This document shows positions 13,732-22,136 of a stretch of 64,000 bases of DNA, one piece after another. Location of the stretch: NCBI GenBank assembly GCA_035693025.1, contig DASSHI010000012.1, forward strand, positions 1-64,000. Reading direction: 5' to 3'. Position 1 is the stretch's first letter. Every line of letters starts with the position of its first letter. The notes beneath the pieces were generated by a model. The model saw nothing but the letters and a program-made list of their open reading frames with translations, was not told the origin of the DNA and ran no database searches. Source of the stretch: VRUE01 sp035693025 (lineage in GTDB: Bacteria > Actinomycetota > Thermoleophilia > Solirubrobacterales > 70-9). The position numbers were made by a program, and so were the translations under genes.

Positions 13732-15792
13732 GTGGCAAAGGACACCGAGAAGCTGATCCGCCAGCTCTCGCTGATCTCCTTCCTGATGGCGCAGGGCAGG
13801 CCGGTCTCGGCGCTGGAGATCAAGCGCGAGGTGGAGGGCTACAGCGACATGAACGACGATGCCTTCGCGCGTCGCTTCTATGCCGACCGGGCGGAGTTGG
13901 AGAGCCTTGGAATCCAGCTCGGGGTCGAGAAACCCGGCGAGGGCTTCTTCGAGGCCGAGCTCTACTCGCTGCCGCCGGAGAACTTCTACCTCGACCCGAT
14001 CCGCTTCTCCGACGACGAGCTCGCCTCGCTGAGCACGGCGCTCTCGCTGCTGACCCAGGGCGAATTTGCCTACGCCGAGCCGCTGCGGCTCGCCCTGCAG
14101 CAGGTTGCCTGGGGCCACCCGAACCCGATCAGCGAGGGCGAACGCGCGCCGGTCGAGATGGCGATGACGGCCTCGGCGGGTGGGCGCGACCTCTCCCAGC
14201 GCCTCTCGAAGATCGAGACCGCGATCTCGCGCCGCAAGACGATCGAGTTCACCTACTACACGATGGAGCGCGACGAGACCGAGAAGCGCAAGGTCGATCC
14301 CTTCCACCTCGTCTTCCGCTCCGGCCAGTTCTATTTGATCGGCCACTCGCACGAGCGCGATGCCGTGCGCGTCTTCCGCCTCTCGCGCATCCAGGGCAAG
14401 GTCGGCTACGCGTCGAAGGCCGAGCATGACTTCTCGCCGCCGGAGAACTTCGATCGCCGCGACTACGGCCAGCGCGCCGACTGGCAGCTGGGGGAGATCC
14501 GCGGCACCGCGAAGATCTTCGTCCGCGACCGCATCGCCTGGCTGATCGAGCGCGACTTCGGCGCTTACGGCGAGCTGCGCGCGGCTCGCAAGGCCGACGA
14601 CGCGCCAGGCAAGGGCTCGGTCTTCGAGACCGATTTCGCCTCCCCGCGCGAGCTGATCGCCTGGGTGCTGCGCTGGCGCCAGAACGCCGAGGTGCTGGAG
14701 CCTGGCGAGCTGCGCAGCGAAGCGCGTGAGCGGCTCGACCTGCTGCACGACCGTCACCGCAGCGACTTCGAGCCTGCCGAGGTCGTCGATCGCCCGCTGC
14801 GCGAGGCGCCCCCGCGTCCGCGCGCCAACGGTCGCGGCGAGGCGGCGATCCGGCCCGAGCGCTTCGCTCGCCTGGTCACGCTCGCCGGCATGCTGATCGA
14901 CTCGGCCAAGAAAGGCGAGCGGCTGCAGGTGGCCGAGCTGTGCCGGCGGCTGGAACTGACCGGCGAGGAGCTGCAGGAGGACATCGACCTGCTCAACGTC
15001 GTCAACTTCGGCGGCGGCACCTACGTCCTCTACGCGGAAGTGATCGGCGACGAGATCGAGGTCGACTCCGAGCCCTATGGGGACAACTTCGCCCGCCCGG
15101 CGCGGCTGCTGCCGCTGGAGGCGAAGGCGCTGGTCGCGGCGATCGACCTCTTCGGCGACCACCTGCCGCAGGGCGGCCTGCAGAGCGCCCGCGAGAAGAT
15201 CGTCAAGGCGCTCGGTCACGACCCTTCCGAGGAGGGGCTGGAGATCGCCGCCGGCAGCGGCGGCGACACCGAGGTCGCACGCGTCGTCAACGAGGCGATC
15301 GCCGGGCGCCGGGTGCTGGAGATCCAGTACTACAAGGAGAACGAGGACCAGTTCACCAAGCGTCGGGTCGAGCCCTACCGGCTGGAGAACGGGCGCGAGG
15401 GCTGGTACGTCGAGTGCTACGACCTGACCAAAGAGGGCATCCGCCACTTCAAGCTCGACCGGGTCAAAGAGGCGACCCCCGCGGATGAGACGTACGAGCC
15501 GCGGCTCGAGGTCGAAGAGCTGGCCGGTGTCGAGGGTTGGATGACCGACGGCGAGGTGCCGACGGCGCAGGTCGCGCGGGTCTGGGTCTCGCCCGAGCGG
15601 GCGCGTTGGCTGCGCGAGGAGCGCACGGTGGTCGAGGAGCTGGCCGACGGCGCCGTCGTCGTCGAGCTTCCCTACGCCGGGACGTCCTGGTTGGTGCGCG
15701 AGATCCTTCGCGGGGCCGGCGACCTGGTCGTGCTCGAACCGGACGAGGCGCGTGAGGCTATTGCCGCGGAAGTCGCGGCGAGCGTTGCGTGA
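13732..15792 (+). CDS. pafBC: Fused PafBC DNA-damage transcriptional activator (two WYL domains)
   Basis: A 686-aa single-chain protein made of two similar halves. Each half has a DeoR-like winged helix (residues 1-65, and about 370-440 around GMLIDSAKKGERLQVAEL) and a WYL domain (first about 160-240 with RRKTIEFTYYT; second about 515-600 with GRRVLEIQYYKEN). Each half ends in a WCX extension. In mycobacteria PafB and PafC are separate genes that act as a heterodimer switching on the LexA-independent DNA-damage regulon. A natural PafBC fusion is known in Arthrobacter. No proteasome genes are nearby. The stop abuts the 112-bp structured element. Confidence 0.88.
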   Translation: MAKDTEKLIRQLSLISFLMAQGRPVSALEIKREVEGYSDMNDDAFARRFYADRAELESLGIQLGVEKPGEGFFEAELYSLPPENFYLDPIRFSDDELASLSTALSLLTQGEFAYAEPLRLALQQVAWGHPNPISEGERAPVEMAMTASAGGRDLSQRLSKIETAISRRKTIEFTYYTMERDETEKRKVDPFHLVFRSGQFYLIGHSHERDAVRVFRLSRIQGKVGYASKAEHDFSPPENFDRRDYGQRADWQLGEIRGTAKIFVRDRIAWLIERDFGAYGELRAARKADDAPGKGSVFETDFASPRELIAWVLRWRQNAEVLEPGELRSEARERLDLLHDRHRSDFEPAEVVDRPLREAPPRPRANGRGEAAIRPERFARLVTLAGMLIDSAKKGERLQVAELCRRLELTGEELQEDIDLLNVVNFGGGTYVLYAEVIGDEIEVDSEPYGDNFARPARLLPLEAKALVAAIDLFGDHLPQGGLQSAREKIVKALGHDPSEEGLEIAAGSGGDTEVARVVNEAIAGRRVLEIQYYKENEDQFTKRRVEPYRLENGREGWYVECYDLTKEGIRHFKLDRVKEATPADETYEPRLEVEELAGVEGWMTDGEVPTAQVARVWVSPERARWLREERTVVEELADGAVVVELPYAGTSWLVREILRGAGDLVVLEPDEAREAIAAEVAASVA

Positions 15793-15904
15793 GAGCTCAT
15801 CCGGTAGGGCTTCCACTTAACTTTTTCGGTGGTTCGGGGCTGAGCTGTCGCCCTCTGCTCTCGACGAAAAAGTACAAGACGTTTCAGCCCTACCGGATGA
15901 GCTC
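15793..15904. repeat. Structured 112-bp element, copy A (covarying hairpin, unknown family)
   Basis: Outer arms GAGCTCATCCGGTAGGGCT (15793-15811) and its exact complement (15886-15904) form a 19-bp stem. Inside, TCCACTTAAC on the left and GTACAAGACGTTTC on the right form an asymmetric internal loop that is identical in copy B (28358-28471). Next is a TTTTT(CG)/(CG)AAAAA inner stem and an apical part with GCTGTCGCCC. Outer-stem bases differ from copy B only by compensated pairs. It starts directly after the pafBC stop and ends 15 bp before the next gene. Confidence 0.85.
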
Positions 15905-15919
15905 GCAGCGAGGCCTGGC

Positions 15920-16642
15920 GTGACTTCCGCGCCTGGGCACGCGGAGGTTCTTAGGGTCGTGGCGCCTAATCCGGGGCCGATGACCTTGGAAGGGACGAAC
16001 ACTTATTTGTACGGGACCGATCCCTGCGTGGTGATCGATCCGGGGCCGGATGACGCCGCGCACCTGGAGGCGGTGCTCGCGGCGGGGAAGGAGCGCGGCG
16101 GGATCGGGGTCGTCCTGCTCACCCACAGCCACGGCGATCACTCTGCCGGGGCGGATGGGCTTGGGGTGGAGGTCGTCCTGCCCGGGGACGGGGAGGAGCA
16201 CGGTGGATTGCGCGCGCTTGCCACGCCCGGCCACGCGGTGGACCACGTCTGCTTCCTCGGTGACGACGGCGTCTGCTTCAGCGGCGACCTCGTGCTCGGC
16301 GAGGGCTCGACCTTCGTCCCGCCCGACGGCGGCTCGCTCGCTGCCTACATGGACTCGCTGCGCCTGCTCCAGGCCGAGCCGATCGAGTTGATCTGCCCCG
16401 GTCACGGCCCCTGGGTGACCGACCCATGGGCCAAGCTCGCCGAATACGTCGAGCACCGCGAGATGCGCGAGCGCCGCCTGCTCGCCGCCCTGGAGCGAGG
16501 CGAGCGCTCCAAGGAAGCGCTACTGGCCGAGGCCTGGTCCGACGTCCCCTCGAACCTCCGCCCGGCGGCCGCGATGGTCATGGACGCCCACCTGCAGAAG
16601 CTCGAGACCGAAGGTCGGTTGTCGGACGATCTGACCGACTGA
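15920..16642 (+). CDS. Metallo-beta-lactamase-fold hydrolase (LACTB2/RNase-like)
   Basis: A 240-aa protein. The zinc site HSHGDHSAG (about residue 73) is the HxHxDH motif, followed by TPGHAVDHVCF, FSGDLVLGEGS (bridging Asp) and ICPGHGPWV. A C-terminal winged-helix-like tail (REMRERRLLAALERGERSKEALL) is typical of the LACTB2/glyoxalase-II-like branch, some members of which are endoribonucleases. It starts at GTG 15920. Substrate is unknown. The 18-bp palindrome at 16649 lies between it and the acylase gene. Confidence 0.82.
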   Translation: MTSAPGHAEVLRVVAPNPGPMTLEGTNTYLYGTDPCVVIDPGPDDAAHLEAVLAAGKERGGIGVVLLTHSHGDHSAGADGLGVEVVLPGDGEEHGGLRALATPGHAVDHVCFLGDDGVCFSGDLVLGEGSTFVPPDGGSLAAYMDSLRLLQAEPIELICPGHGPWVTDPWAKLAEYVEHREMRERRLLAALERGERSKEALLAEAWSDVPSNLRPAAAMVMDAHLQKLETEGRLSDDLTD

Positions 16643-16648
16643 AGCAGA

Positions 16649-16666
16649 ACTGGCCAGCTGGCCAGT
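16649..16666. promoter_or_regulatory. Perfect 18-bp palindrome ACTGGCCAGCTGGCCAGT upstream of the acylase
   Basis: It is fully self-complementary with no loop, 6 nt after the MBL stop and 11 nt before the acylase GTG. Its size and symmetry fit a dimeric repressor operator better than a terminator, since there is no loop and no T-tract. Confidence 0.45.
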
Positions 16667-16677
16667 ATGGTGGGCTG

Positions 16678-19056
16678 GTGAGCGGGAAGCGGGCAGTGCG
16701 GGCTGGACTGGTGGCGGGGGCCGCCGGCGCCGGCCTGGCCGCCGCCTCGACCGCGGCGCTCTGGCATTGGCTGGCGCGGCGGCCGCTGCCGAAGCAGAAG
16801 GGGACGATCGAGCTGGCCGGGCTGGAAGGTCCTGTACAGGTTCGGCGCGACCGCTGGGGCGTTCCGCACATCGAGGCCGGCAGCGCCGACGACCTCTGGT
16901 TCGCCGAGGGCTTTTGCCACGGTCAGGACCGGCTCTGGCAGATGGACTTCTACCGGCGTGTGCTGTCGGGGAAGGTCTCGGAGTTCGCCGGAGAGGAGGG
17001 CCTGCCGGTCGATCGGCTGATGCGCACGCTGGGAATGCGCCGGACCGCCGAGCGCGAGGCGGCAGAGCTCGACCCGCAGCTGTGCGCCCTGCTGGAGCGC
17101 TTCTGCGCGGGCGTCAACGCGGCCGCGGGGAGCGCCAAGGCGCCGCCCTTCGAGATGCGCCTGCTGCGGCTCGAGTTCGAGCCCTGGCGCCCGGCCGACA
17201 TCCTCGGGCTCGGCAAGCTGCTCGCCTTCGGCCTCTCGACCAACTGGGAGAAGGAGCTCCTGCGGGCCGACATGACGCGCGAGCTCGGCCCCGAGCTGGC
17301 GGCCCGGCTCGACCCCGGCTACCCGGCCGACAACCCGGTCGTCACGCAGGAAGCGTGGGCGGGCGACGGCCTCGGCCTGGCCGAGCAGATCGACGCGGTG
17401 AGGCGCTCGATCGGCCTCGCCGCCGAGGCGAGCGGCTCCAACAACTGGGCGGTCAGCGGCAAGCTGAGCGCGACGGGTTCGCCGCTGATCGCCGGGGATC
17501 CCCATCTGCCGCCGAGCATGCCGGGCATCTGGTACGAGGTCGGCCTCACGCTCGGCGATCGCTTCGTCCGCGGCGCCTCGCTGCCAGGTATGCCGGGCGT
17601 CTACATGGGCCAGAACAACGACGTCTGCTGGACCTTCACCAACGTGATGGCCGACGTCCAGGACCTCTTCGTCGAGCGGGTCGAAGGCGACCGCTACCTG
17701 TTCGAAGACGAGTGGCGACCGCTGGAGATCGTGCGCGAGGAGATCGCGGTCAAGGGCCGGGACGCGCCCGAGGCGCTCGACGTGCGCATCACCCACCACG
17801 GGCCCCTGGTCAACGCGGCGCTCGGCGCCGACGACGCGGAGCCGCTCGCGCTGCGCTGGATCACGCTCGACAGCCCGACCGCCTTCGCGGGAATGTTCGA
17901 CCTGCATGGCATTCGCTCCGGCCGCGAGCTGGTCGCGACGCTGGAGGGCCATACCTCGCCCGCCTCCAACCTGATCTGGGCCGATCGCCACGGCTCGATC
18001 GGCTACAAGCTGATCGGCCGTCTGCCACTGCGCAAGGGGGGCTGCCCCGACCTGCCCAAGCCGGGCTGGGACGGCGAGTTCGAGTGGGAGGGGGAGGTCC
18101 CCTACGAGGAGCTGCCGGAGAAGGTCGACCCCGAGAGCGGCTTCCTCGTCACCGCCAACAACCGCATCGTCGGCGAGGAGTACCCGCACCACATCACCAG
18201 CGACTGGCTCGACGGATTCCGCGCGCGGCGGATCGAGGAACTGCTGCGGGCAGGCGACGAGCACGACATCGACGACTTCGAGGCGATGCAGTCCGACAAC
18301 CTCTCGCTGCCGGGGTTGGAGGCGGCGCGGCGGCTGGGCCGCCTGAGCCCCGAGGGCCAGCGCGAGCTGAGCGCCCTGGAGCGCCTGCGCAGCTGGGACG
18401 GGCGGCTCGACCCCGACTCGATCGCGGGCACGATCTACCAGGCCTTCCTGCTGCGCCTGGGGCGCGAGGTCGCCCGCGCGGCGATCGGCGACCGCGACCT
18501 CTGCGAGCGCTGGCTCGATCGCGCCGACAACGGCTTCACGCCGCACGTGACCTCGCCCTGGCGCTGGCACTCGCATCTGATGAAGCTCTGGGAGGAAGCC
18601 GACGCGGAGCTGGTCGGCCGGCCGTGGGACGCGCTGGCTCTCGAAGCTCTTGCGGGCGCCCTCGACGATCTGACCGACCGTTTCGGCCCCGACCCCGAGG
18701 GCTGGCGCTGGGGCCAGGTCCACGAGATGGAGTTCCCCCACCCACTCGGCGCAGCCAACCCCCTGCTCGGCAAGCTGCTCAACCGCAGTCTGCGCGTCGG
18801 TGGGGCTCAGGAGACCGTGAGTCAAATCGCCTATGACCCCAACGACCCCTACAAAGCCGTCTGGGCGCCGAGCTGGCGCATGGTCGCGGACCCGACCGCC
18901 CCGGAGCGCTCGCGCTGGCAGATGTTCACCGGCCAGTCCGGTCACCCCGCCAGCCCCCACTACGACGATCTCCAGCAGGACTGGCTGCATGGCCGTACCC
19001 AGCCGATGGCCGGTGCCGGCCCCTGGAGCGAGCTGCGCCTCGCTCCGAGCCCCTGA
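16678..19056 (+). CDS. Penicillin acylase family Ntn-hydrolase (penicillin/acyl-homoserine-lactone amidase type)
   Basis: A 792-aa precursor of usual family length. The N-terminus has a hydrophobic segment (LVAGAAGAGLAAASTAALWHWL), implying export or anchoring. The alpha-subunit region contains VRRDRWGVPHIEA and FCHGQDRLWQMDFYRR. The autocatalytic cleavage site is at ASG/SNNWAVSG, so Ser254 would become the beta-chain N-terminal nucleophile. VTANNRIVGEEYP carries the conserved oxyanion Asn. Members hydrolyse amide bonds in penicillins, N-acyl-homoserine lactones or cyclic lipopeptides. GTG at 16678 is the only in-frame start just before the membrane segment. Confidence 0.88.
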   Translation: MSGKRAVRAGLVAGAAGAGLAAASTAALWHWLARRPLPKQKGTIELAGLEGPVQVRRDRWGVPHIEAGSADDLWFAEGFCHGQDRLWQMDFYRRVLSGKVSEFAGEEGLPVDRLMRTLGMRRTAEREAAELDPQLCALLERFCAGVNAAAGSAKAPPFEMRLLRLEFEPWRPADILGLGKLLAFGLSTNWEKELLRADMTRELGPELAARLDPGYPADNPVVTQEAWAGDGLGLAEQIDAVRRSIGLAAEASGSNNWAVSGKLSATGSPLIAGDPHLPPSMPGIWYEVGLTLGDRFVRGASLPGMPGVYMGQNNDVCWTFTNVMADVQDLFVERVEGDRYLFEDEWRPLEIVREEIAVKGRDAPEALDVRITHHGPLVNAALGADDAEPLALRWITLDSPTAFAGMFDLHGIRSGRELVATLEGHTSPASNLIWADRHGSIGYKLIGRLPLRKGGCPDLPKPGWDGEFEWEGEVPYEELPEKVDPESGFLVTANNRIVGEEYPHHITSDWLDGFRARRIEELLRAGDEHDIDDFEAMQSDNLSLPGLEAARRLGRLSPEGQRELSALERLRSWDGRLDPDSIAGTIYQAFLLRLGREVARAAIGDRDLCERWLDRADNGFTPHVTSPWRWHSHLMKLWEEADAELVGRPWDALALEALAGALDDLTDRFGPDPEGWRWGQVHEMEFPHPLGAANPLLGKLLNRSLRVGGAQETVSQIAYDPNDPYKAVWAPSWRMVADPTAPERSRWQMFTGQSGHPASPHYDDLQQDWLHGRTQPMAGAGPWSELRLAPSP

Positions 19057-19129
19057 CTCCGGCACGTCTGTTGCGTCGGCGGCCGAAGCGGGCCGAAACG
19101 TTCGGGGGATGAGATTGTTGGGGGAAGAG

Positions 19130-20848
19130 ATGCGGCGCGCGCTTTTGGTCATGCTCGCGTTGGTCGCCGTGCTTCCCGCCGGCGCCGGCGCCAAGACGAT
19201 CCATTTCGGCGGTGAGACTGTCACCGCTCCCGACGCCTGGCCGGTAATCCGCCTGGCCGGGCGCCCACATGCCTGCGTGCGCCTGGATCGCAAAGCCGTC
19301 TACCTCGGAACGCCCGGCGCCGGCCAGCGCTGCCCGGCCGGCGCGATGGGGCGGCGGCGGGCGATCCTGCTCGATCCGGGTGCGCGGGCTCGCGCCGCCG
19401 CGGCGCGCGCGCAGGCGAGCCGCATCCAGCCCGCGCATGTCTCGGCCGCCTCCGAATACACCGGCCTCGGCTTCGATGCGTGCGCCGCGCCCTCGCGCAG
19501 CGCCATGTCGGCATGGTCCTCCTCGCCCTACCGGGCGATCGGCGTCTACATCGGCGGCGTCAACCGCGGCTGTTCGCAGCCCAACCTGACCGCAAGCTGG
19601 GTGGGGGAACAGAGCGCGGCCGGTTGGAACCTGATTCCGACCTACGTCGGACTGCAGGCGCCGACCTCGAGCTGCAGTTCCTGCGCCAAGCTCAGCTCGG
19701 GCTCCGCCACGCTGCAGGGCGCGCAGGCCGCCACCGATGCGGTCAACGAGGCGCGCATCGCGGGCATCGGCGAAGGCAGCCCGATCTACTTCGACATGGA
19801 GAGCTACACCCGCACCGCGAGCGCCAGCAGCGCCACGCTCGCCTTCCTCGAAGCCTGGTCCCTGCGTCTGCACGCACTCGGCTACGACTCCGGTGTCTAC
19901 AGCAGCAGCGCTTCGGGCATCGCCGACCTCGCCGGCCAGTTGGGCGGCATCTACCAGCTCCCCGACAACCTCTGGATCGCGAACTGGAACGGCCACGCCA
20001 ACGCCCTCGACTCCTATGTCCCCGCCGGTGCCTGGGCCGACCACCAGCGGATCCATCAGTACCGCGGCGGTCATGACGAGACTTACGGCGGCGTCACGAT
20101 CGACGTCGACAACAACTACGTCGAAGGTGCCACGGCAGGGGCGGGAGCGTCCAGTGGGGACGACCCGCGCGGCAGCTTCGACGCCGTCAGCTCGCCGGCG
20201 CCCGGCCAGGTGACGATTTCCGGCTGGGCCTTCGATCCCAACGCGCCCCACAAGCAGGTCGCGATCCGCGCTTATCTGGGCGGTGAAGCCGACGAAGGCG
20301 CCACGCGCTACGAACTCGGGGCGATCGCAAACCAGGAACGGGCCGACCTCGCCTCGCTGTATCCGCGGGCCGGTGCAGCGCACGCCTTCGAAGACAGCTT
20401 CGCCGTCGTCGGCAGCGGCAGGCAGCGGATCTGCGTCTACGCGCTCGACATCGGCGCCGGCTCCGACAAGCTGCTCGGCTGTCGCAATGTCGGAGTGCCG
20501 GTGCCGATGTCGCTGTTGCGGACGAAGGTGGTCGGGAACACCGTCCACCTCGGCCTGCGCTGCGAATGGCCGATCGGGACCCAGTGCCCGGGTCGGATCA
20601 TCGTTCGCGCGCGGGTGCCCAAGCGCTTCGTCGTGCGCCGTCGCGGTCGGCGCCGGGTGCGGACGAAGATGGTTCGCCGGACGATCGTGCGGCGCAACTT
20701 CCGGCTCACCGGCGGCAAATCGCACGCTTTCCGGATCGGGCTGGGCATGGCAGGACGCCGGCTCACCCGGGCCGTAGCCAGCCCCACTGCGCAGCTGCTG
20801 GTCGCGATCCCCGGCGGCCGGGTCGGCCAGCGGCTGACTCTCCCCTAG
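19130..20848 (+). CDS. Secreted DUF1906 (glycoside hydrolase-like) protein
   Basis: A 572-aa exported protein with a signal peptide (RRALLVMLALVAVLPAGAGA). Residues about 105-340 are a DUF1906/Rv2525c-like TIM barrel: YTGLGFDACAAPS, IGVYIGGVNRGCSQ, GWNLIPTYVGLQAP, PIYFDMESY, WIANWNGHA and a final DVDNNY. Next come a GWAFDPNAPHKQ module (about 360-450) and a basic, Arg-rich C-terminal domain. The barrel resembles lysozyme-like hydrolases that act on cell-wall glycans; activity is unproven. The second ATG (19130) is chosen because GGGGGAAGAG precedes it; ATG 19109 adds seven residues. Its stop overlaps that of the convergent DJ-1 gene. Confidence 0.82.
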   Translation: MRRALLVMLALVAVLPAGAGAKTIHFGGETVTAPDAWPVIRLAGRPHACVRLDRKAVYLGTPGAGQRCPAGAMGRRRAILLDPGARARAAAARAQASRIQPAHVSAASEYTGLGFDACAAPSRSAMSAWSSSPYRAIGVYIGGVNRGCSQPNLTASWVGEQSAAGWNLIPTYVGLQAPTSSCSSCAKLSSGSATLQGAQAATDAVNEARIAGIGEGSPIYFDMESYTRTASASSATLAFLEAWSLRLHALGYDSGVYSSSASGIADLAGQLGGIYQLPDNLWIANWNGHANALDSYVPAGAWADHQRIHQYRGGHDETYGGVTIDVDNNYVEGATAGAGASSGDDPRGSFDAVSSPAPGQVTISGWAFDPNAPHKQVAIRAYLGGEADEGATRYELGAIANQERADLASLYPRAGAAHAFEDSFAVVGSGRQRICVYALDIGAGSDKLLGCRNVGVPVPMSLLRTKVVGNTVHLGLRCEWPIGTQCPGRIIVRARVPKRFVVRRRGRRRVRTKMVRRTIVRRNFRLTGGKSHAFRIGLGMAGRRLTRAVASPTAQLLVAIPGGRVGQRLTLP

Positions 20849-21474
20849 GACCGCGCGCGGCTGAACGCCGTGACCGCCTCGACGATCTCCGGCGGCGCCT
20901 TCTCGGGGGAGCCCGAGTCGAAGGGAGGCTCGGGGTCGTACTCGACGCCGAGCTGGACTGCCTGGGCGACCTCCGGGCCTGCCTCGCGGCCGACCAGGTG
21001 CAGGGCCATGTCGAGCCCCGCGGTGACCCCGGCGGCAGTGATCGTCTTGCCGTCCTCGACCCAGCGGCCACCGACGACGTCGGCGCCGTACTTGCGCAAG
21101 TCCTCGAGCGCGAGCCAGTTGGACGTCGCCCGCTTGCCCTCCAACAGGCCCGCGGCGCCGAGGATCAGGGCGCCGGTGCAGACCGAGGTCGTCCACTTGG
21201 TGCCCTTGTCGATCTCGCGCAGCCAGGAGAGCACCGTCTCGTCCGCGAGCAGCGCGTCGCTGCCGCGCCCACCGGGGACGAGGACGACGTCGGCCTCGCC
21301 GGCCTGATCGAGCGTCCGGTCGACCATTAGCCCGAGCCCCCCTTCGGAGCGGACCTCGCCGGTGCGCAGGCCGGCGAACTCGACCTTCCACCCCGGCACG
21401 TTGCGGAACACCTCGTAGGGCCCGACCGCGTCCTGGGCGGCCATCTTCTCGAACAGCAAGATCGTTATCTGCAT
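20845..21474 (-). CDS. DJ-1/PfpI family protein (isonitrile hydratase-like)
   Basis: A 209-aa class-I glutamine-amidotransferase-like protein. It has ILLFEKMAAQDAVGPYEVF at the start, VLVPGGRGSD, and the nucleophile elbow TSVCTGALILGAAGLLEGKRATSNW (cysteine in SVCTGA) followed by AAGVTAGLDMALHLV. This pattern matches the InhA/isonitrile hydratase and AraC-sensor branch of DJ-1 proteins. The physiological substrate is unknown. The ATG at 21474 has a strong upstream GGAGGAGGATC ribosome binding site. The stop codon overlaps that of the DUF1906 gene. Confidence 0.85.
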   Translation of the reverse strand: MQITILLFEKMAAQDAVGPYEVFRNVPGWKVEFAGLRTGEVRSEGGLGLMVDRTLDQAGEADVVLVPGGRGSDALLADETVLSWLREIDKGTKWTTSVCTGALILGAAGLLEGKRATSNWLALEDLRKYGADVVGGRWVEDGKTITAAGVTAGLDMALHLVGREAGPEVAQAVQLGVEYDPEPPFDSGSPEKAPPEIVEAVTAFSRARS

Positions 21475-21557
21475 GCGGCGATCCTCCTCCCCGCGGCCGG
21501 CACTGTCCAGAGGCAGTAATGACATCGGCCGCCAGATTCCTGCCAGCCTGCCATTCA

Positions 21558-21602
21558 CGCCGTAGAGGTTTGAACCGCTATACGGATCAAACCTCTACGG
21601 CG
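21558..21602. repeat. Intergenic palindromic repeat, copy 3 of 3
   Basis: Arms CGCCGTAGAGGTTTGA and TCAAACCTCTACGGCG flank an inner CCG-CTATA-CGG. Immediately downstream CTCTACGGCGGTGGCAT is partly repeated in tandem, as if the right arm had been duplicated. This copy lies between divergent genes, which argues against a terminator role. Confidence 0.9.
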
Positions 21603-21641
21603 GTGGCATCTCTACGGCGGTGGCATCCGGCGCGGGGGGCA

Positions 21642-21647
21642 TAGAGT
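21642..21647 (+). promoter_or_regulatory. Putative -10 (TAGAGT) of the PPOX-fold gene
   Basis: TAGAGT ends 9 nt before the ATG at 21657; no Shine-Dalgarno is visible, consistent with a leaderless message. Confidence 0.45.
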
Positions 21648-21656
21648 CCGGACGCG

Positions 21657-22124
21657 ATGAGCCGTCGCGACCAGATCCAGCTCAGCGAGGCAGAGCTGCT
21701 CGAGCTGCTCGACGCCGAGCGGGTCGCGGTCGTCTCCTCCAACGGGCCGCGTGGCTTTCCCCACTCGATGCCGCTCTGGTTCGTGCCGCGCGACGGGGAG
21801 GTCTGGATCTGGACTTACGCCAAGTCGCAGAAGGTGCGCAATCTCGAACGCGATCCGCGCGCCACTGTGCTGATCGAGACCGGGCGCGAGTACGGCGAGC
21901 TGCGCGGCGCGATGATCGAGGCCGAGGCGGCGATCCACCGCGACTTCGAGGTCGTGATCGGCTTTGCCGAGGAGCTGACCGTGCGCTACGCGGAGGGCAT
22001 CGACTCGGTCGAGGGGGACGCCAAGGCGGCGCTGGAAGCACAGGCGCCGAAGCGTGTCGCGATCCACTTCCGGCCGCTGCGCACCGCGACCTGGGATCAC
22101 CGCAAGCTGGGCGGGACCTACTAA
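21657..22124 (+). CDS. Pyridoxamine-5'-phosphate oxidase-fold (FMN/F420) protein
   Basis: A 155-aa split-beta-barrel protein: LLDAERVAVVSSNGPRGFPHSMPLWFV, VWIWTYAKSQKVRNLERDPRATVLIETG (the phosphate/flavin-binding strand pair), and a final VAIHFRPLRTATWDHRKLGGTY. Actinobacteria have many such flavin- or F420-dependent oxidoreductases. Which cofactor and substrate apply cannot be decided here. The promoter is adjacent to palindromic repeat copy 3. Confidence 0.8.
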   Translation: MSRRDQIQLSEAELLELLDAERVAVVSSNGPRGFPHSMPLWFVPRDGEVWIWTYAKSQKVRNLERDPRATVLIETGREYGELRGAMIEAEAAIHRDFEVVIGFAEELTVRYAEGIDSVEGDAKAALEAQAPKRVAIHFRPLRTATWDHRKLGGTY

Positions 22125-22136
22125 GAGGAAGAGGGC

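Noticed and set aside
16678..19056. Penicillin G acylase with assigned substrate
   Set aside because: Family motifs show the Ntn-hydrolase mechanism, but nothing in the sequence fixes the acyl or amine specificity.
16402..19293. Long minus-strand open frame opposite the acylase gene
   Set aside because: Antisense shadow of a well-defined penicillin-acylase-family gene.
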